NCBI GenBank assembly: GCA_001897295.1
Contig: MKSN01000001.1
Location: forward strand, 629,575-672,140
DNA length: 42,566 bases
From: Candidatus Saccharibacteria bacterium 49-20
GTDB taxonomy: Bacteria; Patescibacteriota; Saccharimonadia; Saccharimonadales; Saccharimonadaceae
Direction: 5' to 3'
In this document: positions 28,272-35,959 of the stretch, one piece after another
Layout of the letters: the number at the start of each line of letters is the position of its first letter
Position numbering within the stretch: position 1 is the stretch's first letter
Position numbers and translations under genes: made by a program
The notes under the pieces: generated by a model
What the model saw: only the letters and a program-made list of their open reading frames with translations
Told to the model about the DNA's origin: nothing
Databases searched by the model: none

Positions 28272-28595
28272 TTACAGGGGTCGCCATCTTAGTTCTTCGA
28301 AGTTATCGACGACATCATTTGTACAAGTAACCCCCTCTGCAGCGAGGTGCTCTGCCTGCGTACGACGCCCGCCATGGTATCCCGCAGCCAATCCACCAAA
28401 GCGATTTACAAGGCGATGCCATGGCAATTCAGAGTCGCCGTAGTGCGCCATACCGCCCACGATACGAGCCGCATACGGGTGTCCCGCAAGCGCCGCTAAA
28501 TCACCATATGTCGTCACACGACCCGCTGGAACTTGGGCCATAAATGACTCAACCTGCGCGCGAAAATCGTTGTTATTACGACTGTCTGACTTCAT
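28272..28595 (-). CDS. alkyltransferase-like protein (ATL), MGMT fold without catalytic Cys
   Basis: A 107-residue single-domain protein related to O6-alkylguanine-DNA alkyltransferase. It has VPAGRVTTYGDLAALAG and RIVGGMAHYGDSELPWHRLVN. In the active enzyme the last motif is PCHRV; here Trp replaces Cys, the mark of ATL proteins. Those bind O6-alkylguanine without repairing it and pass it to nucleotide excision repair. The ATG overlaps the upstream nucleotidase gene by 20 bases. Confidence 0.92.
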   Translation of the reverse strand: MKSDSRNNNDFRAQVESFMAQVPAGRVTTYGDLAALAGHPYAARIVGGMAHYGDSELPWHRLVNRFGGLAAGYHGGRRTQAEHLAAEGVTCTNDVVDNFEELRWRPL

Positions 28596-29193
28596 TCAGG
28601 AGGTACTCCCCTACGTCTTCCCATGTGAGGAATCGCCGCAAGCTGCTTGGCGCCTGCTCGTTCCATCCGTAAGAACCAAATAGCAGCGGCTCTACGCCAT
28701 ACTGTGCTGCGTTCTGGCAATTCCCTACATTGTCATCTACTAAATATTCCACACCAAGCTCGGCGCAAATTTCACCCTTGGAGCGGTGGTCAGCATTTGC
28801 CATTGGGTTATGCGACGTATACATAGGCACCTCAGGATCGATGCGCTCATCAAGCCATCGCCTCGTTGCGTCTTGCTGATACGCAGGGCGCGAAGTAATA
28901 AAGACGAGGTCATACTTTTGCTTCAGGGCGTGAATCGTCTCACGCGCACCCTCAACGAGCGCAATATGCGATTGGTCCTGCGCAAGGTCATCGAGGACCA
29001 TGCTGAAGTTCACCTGGTCAATCAGGCCGTGCCGCTCCCAGATCGTCTCGTAGTAGTGCCAGTAATCGTCGTCGGTCTTGTAATCATCTTCCGTAAGGCT
29101 CGCGCCCGTCTTTTCGTTCGCCCAAAGACGCACGGAATCGATGACGTTTGCGACCACGTCATCGATATCAATCCCTACAATTGGCTTACTCAT
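28576..29193 (-). CDS. HAD-family 5'(3')-deoxyribonucleotidase-like phosphatase
   Basis: A 205-residue HAD protein with motif I DIDDVV (residues 8-13), a cap segment (DDYKTDDDYWHYY), motif II FITSRPAY near 99, and motif IV YLVDDNVGNC near 151. The pattern fits the NT5C-type deoxyribonucleotidase group, which would dephosphorylate deoxynucleoside monophosphates, but other substrates are possible. It starts at the thrS stop (1-base spacing) and overlaps the next gene by 20 bases. Confidence 0.82.
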   Translation of the reverse strand: MSKPIVGIDIDDVVANVIDSVRLWANEKTGASLTEDDYKTDDDYWHYYETIWERHGLIDQVNFSMVLDDLAQDQSHIALVEGARETIHALKQKYDLVFITSRPAYQQDATRRWLDERIDPEVPMYTSHNPMANADHRSKGEICAELGVEYLVDDNVGNCQNAAQYGVEPLLFGSYGWNEQAPSSLRRFLTWEDVGEYLLNEVRQS

Positions 29194-31011
29194 TTAGAGA
29201 CCTTTCAGGTATTCAACAAGTGAATCGAAGGCAACCTTCTCTTCACCCTGCTGGGTACGCACGCTGACTTCGCGCGCTTCAAGGTCCTTGCCACCGATAA
29301 TCAACTGTACTGGAATTTTCGCGGTCGTTGCTTCACGAATCTTCTTACCAAGACTTTCGTTACGGTCATCCACAGTGAAGCGAAGCTCGTTATAGCGAAC
29401 CGGCGCCATGAGCACAGTCTCGCTAAGGACCGCCTTGATTTCATCAACGTAGCCAAGGACGGTGTCGTTGATCGTAAGGATACGAATCTGCTCTGGAGCC
29501 GCCCAGAATGGGAACCAGCCCGCAGTGTGCTCGATAAACACGCTCAGGAAGCGCTCAATCGATCCAAGGAGCGCACAGTGAATCATGACTGGCTGCGCAT
29601 TGTTACCTTCTGAATCGGTGTAGCTGAGGCCAAAGCGCTGCGGCTGCACGAAGTCGAGTTGCACAGTCGCCACTTGGTGCTCGCGACCAATCGCGTCGGT
29701 TGCCATGAAGTCAATCTTCGGACCGTAAAAGGCTGCTTCGCCTTCTTGTTCAAAGTATTCAAGCTCGTTGGCAATGACAGCCTGCTTGAGCTGCGCCTGG
29801 GCAGATTCCCAGAGCGCCAATTCACCTAAGTAGCCCTCGCCTTCGTCGCGGTACGAAAGGCGCACGCGAAGCTTCATGCCGATAGAACCGTACAGTTCGC
29901 GAGCGGCGGCAAGCAAATTATTAATTTCCTGTTCAATTTGATCAGGACGTGCGAAGACATGGCTGTCGTCTTGAGTAAGTGAACGCACGCGGTTAAGCCC
30001 ACCGAGCTCCCCCGTCTTCTCGTCGCGATAATCAGTCGTAGTCTCGAGGAAACGCACTGGCATATCCTTATAGCTACGTGGTGATGAGGCGTAAATTTGG
30101 GTGTGGTGCGGACAGTTCATTGGCTTCAAGGCAAACTCATCGCTTGTCTCTTGGCTGGTGACGAGGAACAACTCATCGCCAAACTTTGCCCAGTGTCCCG
30201 AAGCTTCATACAGATCCTTCTTAGTGATGTGTGGAGTCCAAACCTTTTGGAACCCAGCACGCTGACGAAGTTGGTTTGAGTACTGCGCCACGATGTCACG
30301 AAGCACGGTACCTCGAGGGGTAAACAAGGGAAGTCCCGCACCTACTAGTGGCGACACGGTGTAGAGATCGAGCTCCTTACCGAGTTTGCGGTGGTCGCGA
30401 AGCTTTGCCTGCTCGAGGCGCTCAAGGTACTGGTCAAGTTCTTCTTGGGTTTCAAATGCCACACCGTAAAGGCGCTGCATCTGTGCGTTCTTTTCGTTAC
30501 CACGCCAGTACGCGCCCGCAACGCGAAGCAGCTTAAAGGCACCTACCTCTTTGGTGTTGGCGACGTGAGGACCGCGACAAAGGTCCACAAACTCACCATT
30601 CTTGTAAAATGATACCTTCTCTACTGCCGCATCACCTTCGGCTGCGAGGCCAAGCTCGTCAGCGTCGAGGTCTTTTGCAATAGTAGTGCCTGAGCGCTTC
30701 AGGTCGTTCAGAAGCTCTTCCTTGTACGGCTGGCCGTTCACCTTCGCCCATTCAATCGCCTCATCAACTGGCATTTCAAAGCGGTCGAAATCTTGGCTTT
30801 GATTAATAATGGCGCGCATTTCTTTTTCAATCTTCTTGAAATCAGATTCAGAAATCTTCTGCTCACCAAGGTCGATGTCGTAGTAGAATCCATTCTCTAC
30901 TACTGGCCCCACACCAAACTTAGCCGCTGGCCACAGTTTTTTTACTGCACCCGCAGTAATGTGGGCGAGGCTGTGCCTCATTGCGTGAAGGTGTTCGTTG
31001 TTGTCGCTCAT
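29194..31011 (-). CDS. thrS: threonyl-tRNA synthetase without TGS domain
   Basis: ThrRS loads tRNA-Thr. The 605-residue protein begins directly with the editing domain: zinc-like HSLAH at 13-17 and CRGPH at 145-149, which would hydrolyse Ser-tRNA-Thr. The class II core follows, with motif 2 RYDE-like TDYRDEKTGELGGLNRVRSLTQDDSHVF and zinc ligands in NCPHH, and then motif 3 GSIERFLSVFIEH and the anticodon domain. The N-terminal TGS domain of about 60 residues in E. coli ThrRS is missing. AAGGAA precedes the ATG. Upstream is a T-box leader. Confidence 0.96.
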   Translation of the reverse strand: MSDNNEHLHAMRHSLAHITAGAVKKLWPAAKFGVGPVVENGFYYDIDLGEQKISESDFKKIEKEMRAIINQSQDFDRFEMPVDEAIEWAKVNGQPYKEELLNDLKRSGTTIAKDLDADELGLAAEGDAAVEKVSFYKNGEFVDLCRGPHVANTKEVGAFKLLRVAGAYWRGNEKNAQMQRLYGVAFETQEELDQYLERLEQAKLRDHRKLGKELDLYTVSPLVGAGLPLFTPRGTVLRDIVAQYSNQLRQRAGFQKVWTPHITKKDLYEASGHWAKFGDELFLVTSQETSDEFALKPMNCPHHTQIYASSPRSYKDMPVRFLETTTDYRDEKTGELGGLNRVRSLTQDDSHVFARPDQIEQEINNLLAAARELYGSIGMKLRVRLSYRDEGEGYLGELALWESAQAQLKQAVIANELEYFEQEGEAAFYGPKIDFMATDAIGREHQVATVQLDFVQPQRFGLSYTDSEGNNAQPVMIHCALLGSIERFLSVFIEHTAGWFPFWAAPEQIRILTINDTVLGYVDEIKAVLSETVLMAPVRYNELRFTVDDRNESLGKKIREATTAKIPVQLIIGGKDLEAREVSVRTQQGEEKVAFDSLVEYLKGL

Positions 31012-31048
31012 TGAATTTCCTTTTCTGTGGGCTAGGCCACACTCTTAA

Positions 31049-31212
31049 ATTAAAAGAAACATGCAATGTCAGGTTTAAATGATTAAATCCATTCATTGCA
31101 TGTCTCGGGTCTAGTTGCCTAGACGGTTCCACCGGACGTTTTACTTGTGAATCCCGTTATCGCACAGGAAGCCTCCACGAAGCTCGGCGGATGGTTAGGC
31201 CGCGTCATTGCT
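31049..31212 (-). promoter_or_regulatory. T-box leader controlling thrS
   Basis: The roughly 200-base leader of thrS has a T-box antiterminator plan. Helix A1 is GTC-CGG / CCG-A-GAC. The seven-base bulge is TGGAACC (31131-31125), the conserved UGGNACC. Helix A2 is GTCTAG/CTAGAC with a GCAA loop. The competing terminator uses GAGACATGCAATG with CATTGCATGTTTC (31106-31094 and 31068-31056), 13 bp with one G-U pair, then TTTTAATTT. Its 5' strand shares GAGAC with A1, so the two folds exclude each other. TGGA can pair with the UCCA end of tRNA-Thr at 34829-34904. The specifier loop could not be placed with certainty: ACC and ACG candidates exist near 31188 and 31156. Confidence 0.8.
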
Positions 31213-31219
31213 TAAAGTC

Positions 31220-31228
31220 ATTATACCA
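31220..31228 (-). promoter_or_regulatory. promoter of thrS operon
   Basis: Minus strand extended -10 TGG-TATAAT at 31228-31220, with -35 TTGGAA 17 bases upstream inside the end of the pilin gene. Start near 31212. Confidence 0.7.
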
Positions 31229-31235
31229 CTGTAGT

Positions 31236-32117
31236 TTACTGCTTCCAAACCTTTAGGGCCGTCTGGTACCAGGGCGCTGCTGCAGTTGTACCCGAGGTGC
31301 CATCGTTTTGCGTCCACACGGTTGCGCGTATAATACCCGCAGGCACTGTCAAACAGTTGCTCATTTTCTGCCAACCACTCACATTTGGGTAGACCCTTCC
31401 CGCAGCAGTCCAACTACTGGCCGTGCCGTTATAATACTGAAACCCAAGAGCATGGCTCACGGTTGAACTCGTTGTCGCCGCCCAGCCATCAAAACAATAT
31501 ACTTCTCCGGGGCTCACAGTCAACTGTGCACCAATCAAGTTGTCCCTTGAGGTCTGCCTCCCCACATACGCACCCGGCGCGTCCGTGGGCACTTCTGCAT
31601 CAGAGGCATTAAGCCGCACAAGACCGCTTCCTGCGCTGTTGAGTGTCGCATTAGACCCTATCGTGCCGTCGCAGTAAAACCCATTGATCGGCGTCAGCGC
31701 ATTCACGGGGCACCAGTTTGGACCGCCGCTATGGCCACTACAAGGACCTTCGACCATTGCCTCTGATCCATTTTTACTCTTAGGATACTCTGACCCGCCA
31801 TACACCGCAGTCACGCAGTAGCTTTTTGTATCGGCCGAGCGCGTGTACTGCAATGCTACCTTATTGTCCGAACCACTAAAGCCCGCTGCCGAAAGCGAAT
31901 CAGGATACACCCCTGCATTTAGCACTGCCGAAGACTCAATTTTCGTTGCCACTTGCTTCAGAGTCGTATCGACTGCGGCTGATTTTGTCCTATTTTGTAT
32001 TCCTGTGTACGCAACAATAGTAATTGCCGCAAGAATCGCAATCACCACAACCACAATAAGCAACTCGACGATTGTAAAACCTGTTTGTTTTGCCACCCTT
32101 ATTTTCATTACCACCAT
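31236..32117 (-). CDS. type IV pilin-like protein with C-terminal beta domain
   Basis: A 293-residue protein with the prepilin signal [22 protein letters not shown] (residues 11-32; cleavage before Phe14). A short pilin domain runs to about 120. A Cys-containing linker (GPCSGHSGGPNWC, FYCDGTIG) leads to a C-terminal domain (about 155-293) with a carbohydrate-binding-module-like look (LVRLNASDAEVPTDAPGAYVGRQ, VYPNVSGWQKMSNCL). That domain call is a guess. ATG 32117 or 32108 may be used; the latter has GGTGG close upstream. Probably a minor or tip pilin. Confidence 0.85.
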   Translation of the reverse strand: MVVMKIRVAKQTGFTIVELLIVVVVIAILAAITIVAYTGIQNRTKSAAVDTTLKQVATKIESSAVLNAGVYPDSLSAAGFSGSDNKVALQYTRSADTKSYCVTAVYGGSEYPKSKNGSEAMVEGPCSGHSGGPNWCPVNALTPINGFYCDGTIGSNATLNSAGSGLVRLNASDAEVPTDAPGAYVGRQTSRDNLIGAQLTVSPGEVYCFDGWAATTSSTVSHALGFQYYNGTASSWTAAGRVYPNVSGWQKMSNCLTVPAGIIRATVWTQNDGTSGTTAAAPWYQTALKVWKQ

Positions 32118-32171
32118 TTAACCATAGCCTCAGGAGCGGCTCAACCATCGCTTGCTTCCCCACCCCTATTC

Positions 32172-32180
32172 TGCTACCAT
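32172..32180 (+). promoter_or_regulatory. extended -10 for tRNA-Val
   Basis: TGCTACCAT, about 35 bases before the mature tRNA, on the plus strand. Confidence 0.5.
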
Positions 32181-32215
32181 AAATAAAGTCTTCGCACACG
32201 CTGCGAAACCCAGCC

Positions 32216-32292
32216 GGGTCCTTAGCTCATTTGGCTAGAGCGCCACATTGACGTTGTGGAGGTGAGAGGTTCGAGCCCTCTAGGACCCACCA
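32216..32292 (+). tRNA. tRNA-Val (anticodon GAC)
   Basis: Acceptor GGGTCCT pairs with AGGACCC. The D-arm, anticodon stem CCACA/TGTGG with loop TTGACGT (anticodon GAC) and T-arm with TTCGAGC are all present. The CCA end is encoded. A terminator follows. Confidence 0.97.
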
Positions 32293-32305
32293 AATTGCCT
32301 ATTCA

Positions 32306-32336
32306 GAACCCCTATTCGTAGGGGTTCTTTTCTTTT
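32306..32336 (+). terminator. terminator after tRNA-Val
   Basis: GAACCCCTA-TTCG-TAGGGGTTC then TTTTCTTTT. Confidence 0.93.
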
Positions 32337-32441
32337 ACCCACATACCCACAGCACTTATCCACTGGGTATTTCCCGCACCGAAACACTAGAGAAAAAATA
32401 TCGTATACCACGCATGATATATACCCCCACAGTCTGTTCGC

Positions 32442-32470
32442 TTGACAATATATACTGTTTATGCTAATAT
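32442..32470 (+). promoter_or_regulatory. strong promoter of 48-residue protein gene
   Basis: Perfect -35 TTGACA (32442-32447), 17-base spacer and extended -10 TGC-TAATAT (32462-32470). The -10 ends 6 bases before the ATG. Confidence 0.8.
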
Positions 32471-32476
32471 GAATGC

Positions 32477-32623
32477 ATGAGTAACACTCAACAGATTAAA
32501 ACCAACAATACTAACGTAACCGCACCCCAGAAAACATCTTCATTGGATAGGTTTAGCCTCGGGTTCGAATACAATAAGACGCTTCAAGAAATTAAACGAG
32601 AAGTAAGGATGAGGACAATTTAA
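32477..32623 (+). CDS. 48-residue protein of unknown function, leaderless
   Basis: An ATG at 32477 opens 48 codons to TAA. The product starts MSNTQQIKTNNTN and ends with a charged helix (YNKTLQEIKREVRMRTI); the first 22 residues are polar and probably flexible. I do not recognise it. Its promoter is among the best in the window, placed so the mRNA starts at or next to the ATG, and a strong terminator follows 43 bases later. It is therefore a complete single-gene unit. No Shine-Dalgarno site is present. Confidence 0.7.
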   Translation: MSNTQQIKTNNTNVTAPQKTSSLDRFSLGFEYNKTLQEIKREVRMRTI

Positions 32624-32665
32624 TCCCTCACCCATCCCCTACGTAGGTCCTTAGTCTGGACAAAA

Positions 32666-32696
32666 AGAAAACCCCCTCATTGCTGGGGGTTTTCTT
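32666..32696. terminator. bidirectional terminator
   Basis: AAAACCCCC-TCATTGCT-GGGGGTTTTCTT, between the 48-residue protein gene and the convergent glycosyltransferase. Confidence 0.93.
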
Positions 32697-32714
32697 ATAT
32701 GTAGCCCTACTTAA

Positions 32715-34427
32715 TTATGGTCGTTCGATATCAAGATCGCTGACGCGCGTTGGCTCATCTTTAGCCGCCGAGTGCTTCAGTGCCTCACGGGATGCAACCG
32801 TTGCCTTGTTCGTCACATCAAACTTAGTCAGGTACTTTCCAAAGAACAGGCGTGCCTGGGCGTTAAGCGCCGCAAACGACAGGAATCCAATCGCGGTAAG
32901 GGGCATCAGTACCCACTGCGCGAGCATCCAGAAGTTGCGAGACCGCTTGTACCTCTCTGGGCGAGGCGGCAAGAGCTTAAATGACAGATAGACCATGACG
33001 ATAATACCGATGAGCGCAATGCGCTGAAACAGCGCAATCGTATCTGGCAGCTGATGCGCCACTACATCACGGTAAGCTTCGCTATTGATAAGCAGTGGGA
33101 TCCAGCCACCAACTGCAACAATAATTGATACACTCGCCGCAGTCACGTAGCCATCAAGGGCGCGGACAAACCAGACGAAGCCTGGCCAAAATGGCACGGT
33201 ACGCTTCTTGGTAAAGATACGCTCTGCCACATACGGCACGTCCGAGGCGCCGTACATCCAACGACGAAGTTGAATAAACTGTGCCTTGAAGGTCTTTGGG
33301 TAGGTATCATCAAGCACGGCGTCTTGATAGATTGGAATGTACAAAGGGTGCACCGAGTACTTACCGTTAAAGTAGAAGTAGCTACGCCAGAACTGGTGGC
33401 CGTCCTCTACCACCGTACGCTTGCTCCAAAAGTTCATTTCTACCAGCGCATCCATTGGTTGCGAGTGCGAGGCGAAGTTACGCATAATGTGTGGGCGCAT
33501 TGAACTAATAATGTTCCAGAAAGTGTTACCGGTTGCCATCACACGCATTGGCGCAGGCACGTCCCAAATATTGTTCAAAAAGAGCGCGATTGGCTGGTAC
33601 GCGAGACGTTTACGGTCTTCGTTCACGATATACTCGTAGGTTGCATAATCAAAGTATGCATGGTGAGGGCGGTTATCTGAGTCGAGGGTCGTCATGAGTA
33701 CATTTTTGTATTCAATCCCCTTTTCGTCGAGCCACCCCTGTACAAACTGCGCTGCATAGGTAATGTTACCGCCCTTACCGACAACCTCATCAGGCAGGTC
33801 GCGTGGGTGCTTCACGATTTCGAAGGTCATGAAACTATCTTTGTACTCTTTTTGCAGACGGATCGCGGTCTTCTCAATCTCTTCCCCACCACGCTCTTCA
33901 TAGGCAAGTACCACAATGAGTTTCTTGTGATCATACGTAGTGCGAGTGAGTGAACGCACCGTTGGTTCAATCACGTCGTAAGCTTCATTATAAGCCGCAA
34001 TAATAACCGCGTTGTACATGTCGGACGGTTTTGGGTACTCACCAGAGGTGTCAGCACCAATAAGGCGCAGGTTTTCGATGTGCTGCACCATGCCGAACCC
34101 GGTTGGCTTTGCACCCTTGATGTGACGCTCGTAAGCGTCACTCGGAGTTTCGAGCTCGGCAAGACGGTGCGCCCAGTTTACCCGCTGCGCTTTCACCAAA
34201 CGGTTGTGGCCTGCGAGGGTGTGATACACAATCCCCACTGCACGCACAAGCAGCGCGATAATAATAAGCATCAGATAAATCGCCGCGAGCAGTGGCGAAA
34301 TCAGCGACAGGACGATAAGCAAAATAAATGCCCCGTAGCTAATAATCGCCGGGACCATCTCAAAGAAACGATAAAATTTAGTGCGCTTACCAAGAGGTAT
34401 CTCAATATCGTCGATGTACTTTGGCAT
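32715..34427 (-). CDS. membrane-bound family 2 glycosyltransferase
   Basis: A 570-residue protein. Two N-terminal membrane segments (about 27-68) precede a GT-A domain with VIIAAYNEAYDVIEPTV near 138, the DxD-type LDSDNRP near 250, the acceptor-site EDGHQFW near 345 and QLRRWMYGA near 388, corresponding to the processive QxxRW motif. Four or so membrane segments follow. It probably adds sugars from nucleotide-sugars to an envelope polymer or glycolipid. It is 11 bases after a small membrane protein gene, likely a pair. Confidence 0.9.
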   Translation of the reverse strand: MPKYIDDIEIPLGKRTKFYRFFEMVPAIISYGAFILLIVLSLISPLLAAIYLMLIIIALLVRAVGIVYHTLAGHNRLVKAQRVNWAHRLAELETPSDAYERHIKGAKPTGFGMVQHIENLRLIGADTSGEYPKPSDMYNAVIIAAYNEAYDVIEPTVRSLTRTTYDHKKLIVVLAYEERGGEEIEKTAIRLQKEYKDSFMTFEIVKHPRDLPDEVVGKGGNITYAAQFVQGWLDEKGIEYKNVLMTTLDSDNRPHHAYFDYATYEYIVNEDRKRLAYQPIALFLNNIWDVPAPMRVMATGNTFWNIISSMRPHIMRNFASHSQPMDALVEMNFWSKRTVVEDGHQFWRSYFYFNGKYSVHPLYIPIYQDAVLDDTYPKTFKAQFIQLRRWMYGASDVPYVAERIFTKKRTVPFWPGFVWFVRALDGYVTAASVSIIVAVGGWIPLLINSEAYRDVVAHQLPDTIALFQRIALIGIIVMVYLSFKLLPPRPERYKRSRNFWMLAQWVLMPLTAIGFLSFAALNAQARLFFGKYLTKFDVTNKATVASREALKHSAAKDEPTRVSDLDIERP

Positions 34428-34438
34428 ATCCTACCCCT

Positions 34439-34819
34439 CTATACTGGTGACCATACGTTGATGATTGAAATTGCCGTTACCCATGCAAACACAATCACGC
34501 CAATCCCAAACCATGCGAACATAATTGCAAGTGGGTGCCCCTTTGTAATGTAGAGCTTGATCGCGATTGCCACGTGCATAAATGCCACAAGCACCGCAAA
34601 CCCAACAAAACTCAAAAGGTAAAACCACTGATCGCGATACAGGTGCGTCACGCCAAATGCAGTATAGTGCGTCACAAGTTGAAGATCGCTAGGGCGAACA
34701 GTTAACAAGATGTAAATAATGAAAGCGGCCGACAAAAGAACAAGAATTATACTCAACGTCGTAAGATACCTGTTTGTCAGGAGTTCTTTGATAGATTGTA
34801 CAAAATTAGTCTTTAGCAT
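34439..34819 (-). CDS. small three-segment membrane protein
   Basis: A 126-residue protein with membrane segments near 19-41, 66-88 and 98-120. No motif recognised. It precedes the glycosyltransferase on the same strand with an 11-base gap, so it may work with it. The start is 10 bases after the tRNA-Thr end, and the mRNA may be cut from the same transcript as the tRNA. Confidence 0.75.
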   Translation of the reverse strand: MLKTNFVQSIKELLTNRYLTTLSIILVLLSAAFIIYILLTVRPSDLQLVTHYTAFGVTHLYRDQWFYLLSFVGFAVLVAFMHVAIAIKLYITKGHPLAIMFAWFGIGVIVFAWVTAISIINVWSPV

Positions 34820-34828
34820 ATAGATATG

Positions 34829-34904
34829 TGGAGCCGTTATCCGGGATTGAACCGGAGACCTACGCGTTACGAGTGCGTTGCTCTACCAGCTGAGCTATAA
34901 CGGC
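34829..34904 (-). tRNA. tRNA-Thr (anticodon CGT)
   Basis: Minus strand: acceptor GCCGTTA with TAACGGC, discriminator T, encoded CCA. The anticodon loop CTCGTAA gives anticodon CGT; the stem has one A-C mismatch next to the loop. T-loop TTCAATC. The UCCA 3' end matches the thrS T-box bulge TGGA. Confidence 0.95.
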
Positions 34905-34930
34905 GTATGCGCCCCTTCTTTACCCTGCCA

Positions 34931-34939
34931 ATTATACCA
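34931..34939 (-). promoter_or_regulatory. extended -10 promoter for tRNA-Thr
   Basis: Minus strand TGG-TATAAT, about 26 bases before the mature tRNA. Confidence 0.65.
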
Positions 34940-34950
34940 CGAGTAAGCAA

Positions 34951-35037
34951 GGAAAGGGATGCTTGCATCCCTTTGTGAGTGCTGAGTCGGTATATTGCGA
35001 TATACCACGATAGCCTGAGAGAAAAGAATACCCCCTA
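34951..35037. other. cluster of small hairpins between tRNA-Thr and tRNA-Asp
   Basis: AAAGGGATG-CTTG-CATCCCTTT, GGTATAT-TGCG-ATATACC (both perfect) and a minus-strand terminator-like AACCCC-TGTTA-GGGG with TTCTTTT downstream. No gene seen in 34940-35119. A near-palindrome CTTATAGGCCATAAG lies near 35083-35097. Confidence 0.4.
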
Positions 35038-35119
35038 ACAGGGGTTGAACGAAACTCGTAAAGATGCTATTATCATTTGAGCTTATAGGCCATAAGCCAT
35101 CGCCTAAAAACGATTACAC

Positions 35120-35197
35120 GGGCTCGTAGTGAAGCTGGCCTATCACGCCTCCCTGTCACGGAGGAGATCGCCGGTTCGAATCCGGTCGGGCCCGCCA
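35120..35197 (+). tRNA. tRNA-Asp (anticodon GTC)
   Basis: GGGCTCG pairs with CGGGCCC (wobble allowed). Anticodon stem CCTCC/GGAGG with loop CTGTCAC gives GTC. T-loop TTCGAAT. CCA is encoded. The GC-rich island begins just after its terminator. Confidence 0.97.
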
Positions 35198-35203
35198 CGA
35201 ATG

Positions 35204-35230
35204 AAGTTCACCTTTCGGTGGACTTTTTTC
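35204..35230 (+). terminator. terminator after tRNA-Asp
   Basis: AAGTTCACC-TTTC-GGTGGACTT followed by TTTTT. Confidence 0.9.
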
Positions 35231-35243
35231 GTGGGAAAAAGTA

Positions 35244-35272
35244 TTTACACCCCATATCCAGAATGGTATTAT
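35244..35272 (+). promoter_or_regulatory. promoter of first island gene
   Basis: -35 TTTACA (35244-35249), 17-base spacer, extended -10 TGG-TATTAT (to 35272). The leader of about 85 bases holds a perfect 9-bp stem AACGCCAGC/GCTGGCGTT near 35285-35315. Confidence 0.65.
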
Positions 35273-35364
35273 TTGATACGTTACAACGCCAGCTTCCCCG
35301 CGGACGCTGGCGTTTGACGTTGTTGTACATCCACATCTACTACGAGACTCACCAAGGGAGACTC

Positions 35365-35763
35365 ATGTCCATCATCGAAACCGCCACCGGCGCCCCGGCA
35401 CTGCTGTCGAGCGAGATCAACCGCTGCGGTACCGTCATCGTGTTCGGCCGGCCGGCTTACGTCAGCCTGTGCAGCATCCCTCAGCTCATCGAGGAGTACT
35501 GCATCGACGACGACGAGGTCGCGAACGAGATCGCCAAGGCGCTCACCCACGTGGTCATGAACCGCACCGGTGGCAACTACATCGTGCGGCCGGCCCACCC
35601 GGCCCTCGTGCACAACCCCGACGCCAAGACCCTGTACTTCGTGCGTTGCCCCGTCGGTAGCGGCGAGACCGACATGGTCACCGAGCGCCACGCCGCCATG
35701 ATGCTGTTTGGACTCACGTTCACGCCCGACGGCTTCAACTACGGCGTGCCCTGGGCCGCCTGA
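35365..35763 (+). CDS. unknown protein, GC-rich island gene 1
   Basis: I do not recognise this 132-residue protein. It is compact and soluble, with GTVIVFGRPAYVSL, an acidic DDDEVANEIAKALTHVVMNR helix and a hydrophobic end (AAMMLFGLTFTPDGFNYGVPW). The ATG at 35365 has AAGGGAG 5 bases upstream, whereas many native genes here are leaderless. It ends in TGA. Codons favour G/C endings. It is followed by a terminator. Confidence 0.75.
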   Translation: MSIIETATGAPALLSSEINRCGTVIVFGRPAYVSLCSIPQLIEEYCIDDDEVANEIAKALTHVVMNRTGGNYIVRPAHPALVHNPDAKTLYFVRCPVGSGETDMVTERHAAMMLFGLTFTPDGFNYGVPWAA

Positions 35764-35861
35764 CGTAATACCCCGTAGTACCTGCGTACGCCCCGCTCGC
35801 CATCCCGCGAGCATCTACGCCTCTTTTCGAAGAGACGCCCTCCCCTTTACGGGATGTTGGG

Positions 35862-35887
35862 CGCCCCTCGCAAAGGGGCGTTCTTCA
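35862..35887 (+). terminator. terminator of island gene 1
   Basis: CGCCCCT-CGCAA-AGGGGCG then TTCTTC. A second small hairpin (CTCTT/AAGAG) lies just upstream near 35820-35835. Confidence 0.8.
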
Positions 35888-35922
35888 TATCTCGCCGTCA
35901 GCGCACCCCTTTCCACTCACGT

Positions 35923-35951
35923 TTTACAGATAGTACCCCGTGTGGTATCTT
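35923..35951 (+). promoter_or_regulatory. promoter of second island gene
   Basis: -35 TTTACA (35923-35928), 17-base spacer, extended -10 TGG-TATCTT (35946-35951). Same layout as the first island promoter. The -10 ends 8 bases before the ATG. Confidence 0.65.
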
Positions 35952-35959
35952 TTTAGCGT

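Noticed and set aside
35018-35100. Degenerate tRNA between tRNA-Thr and tRNA-Asp
   Set aside because: Parts look tRNA-like (AGCTC, a T-arm-like hairpin) but no acceptor stem or anticodon arm closes; the hairpin with TTCTTTT is better read as a terminator.
35281-35814. 177-codon minus-strand ORF in the island
   Set aside because: Shadow of the GC-rich gene on the other strand; no promoter or ribosome site.
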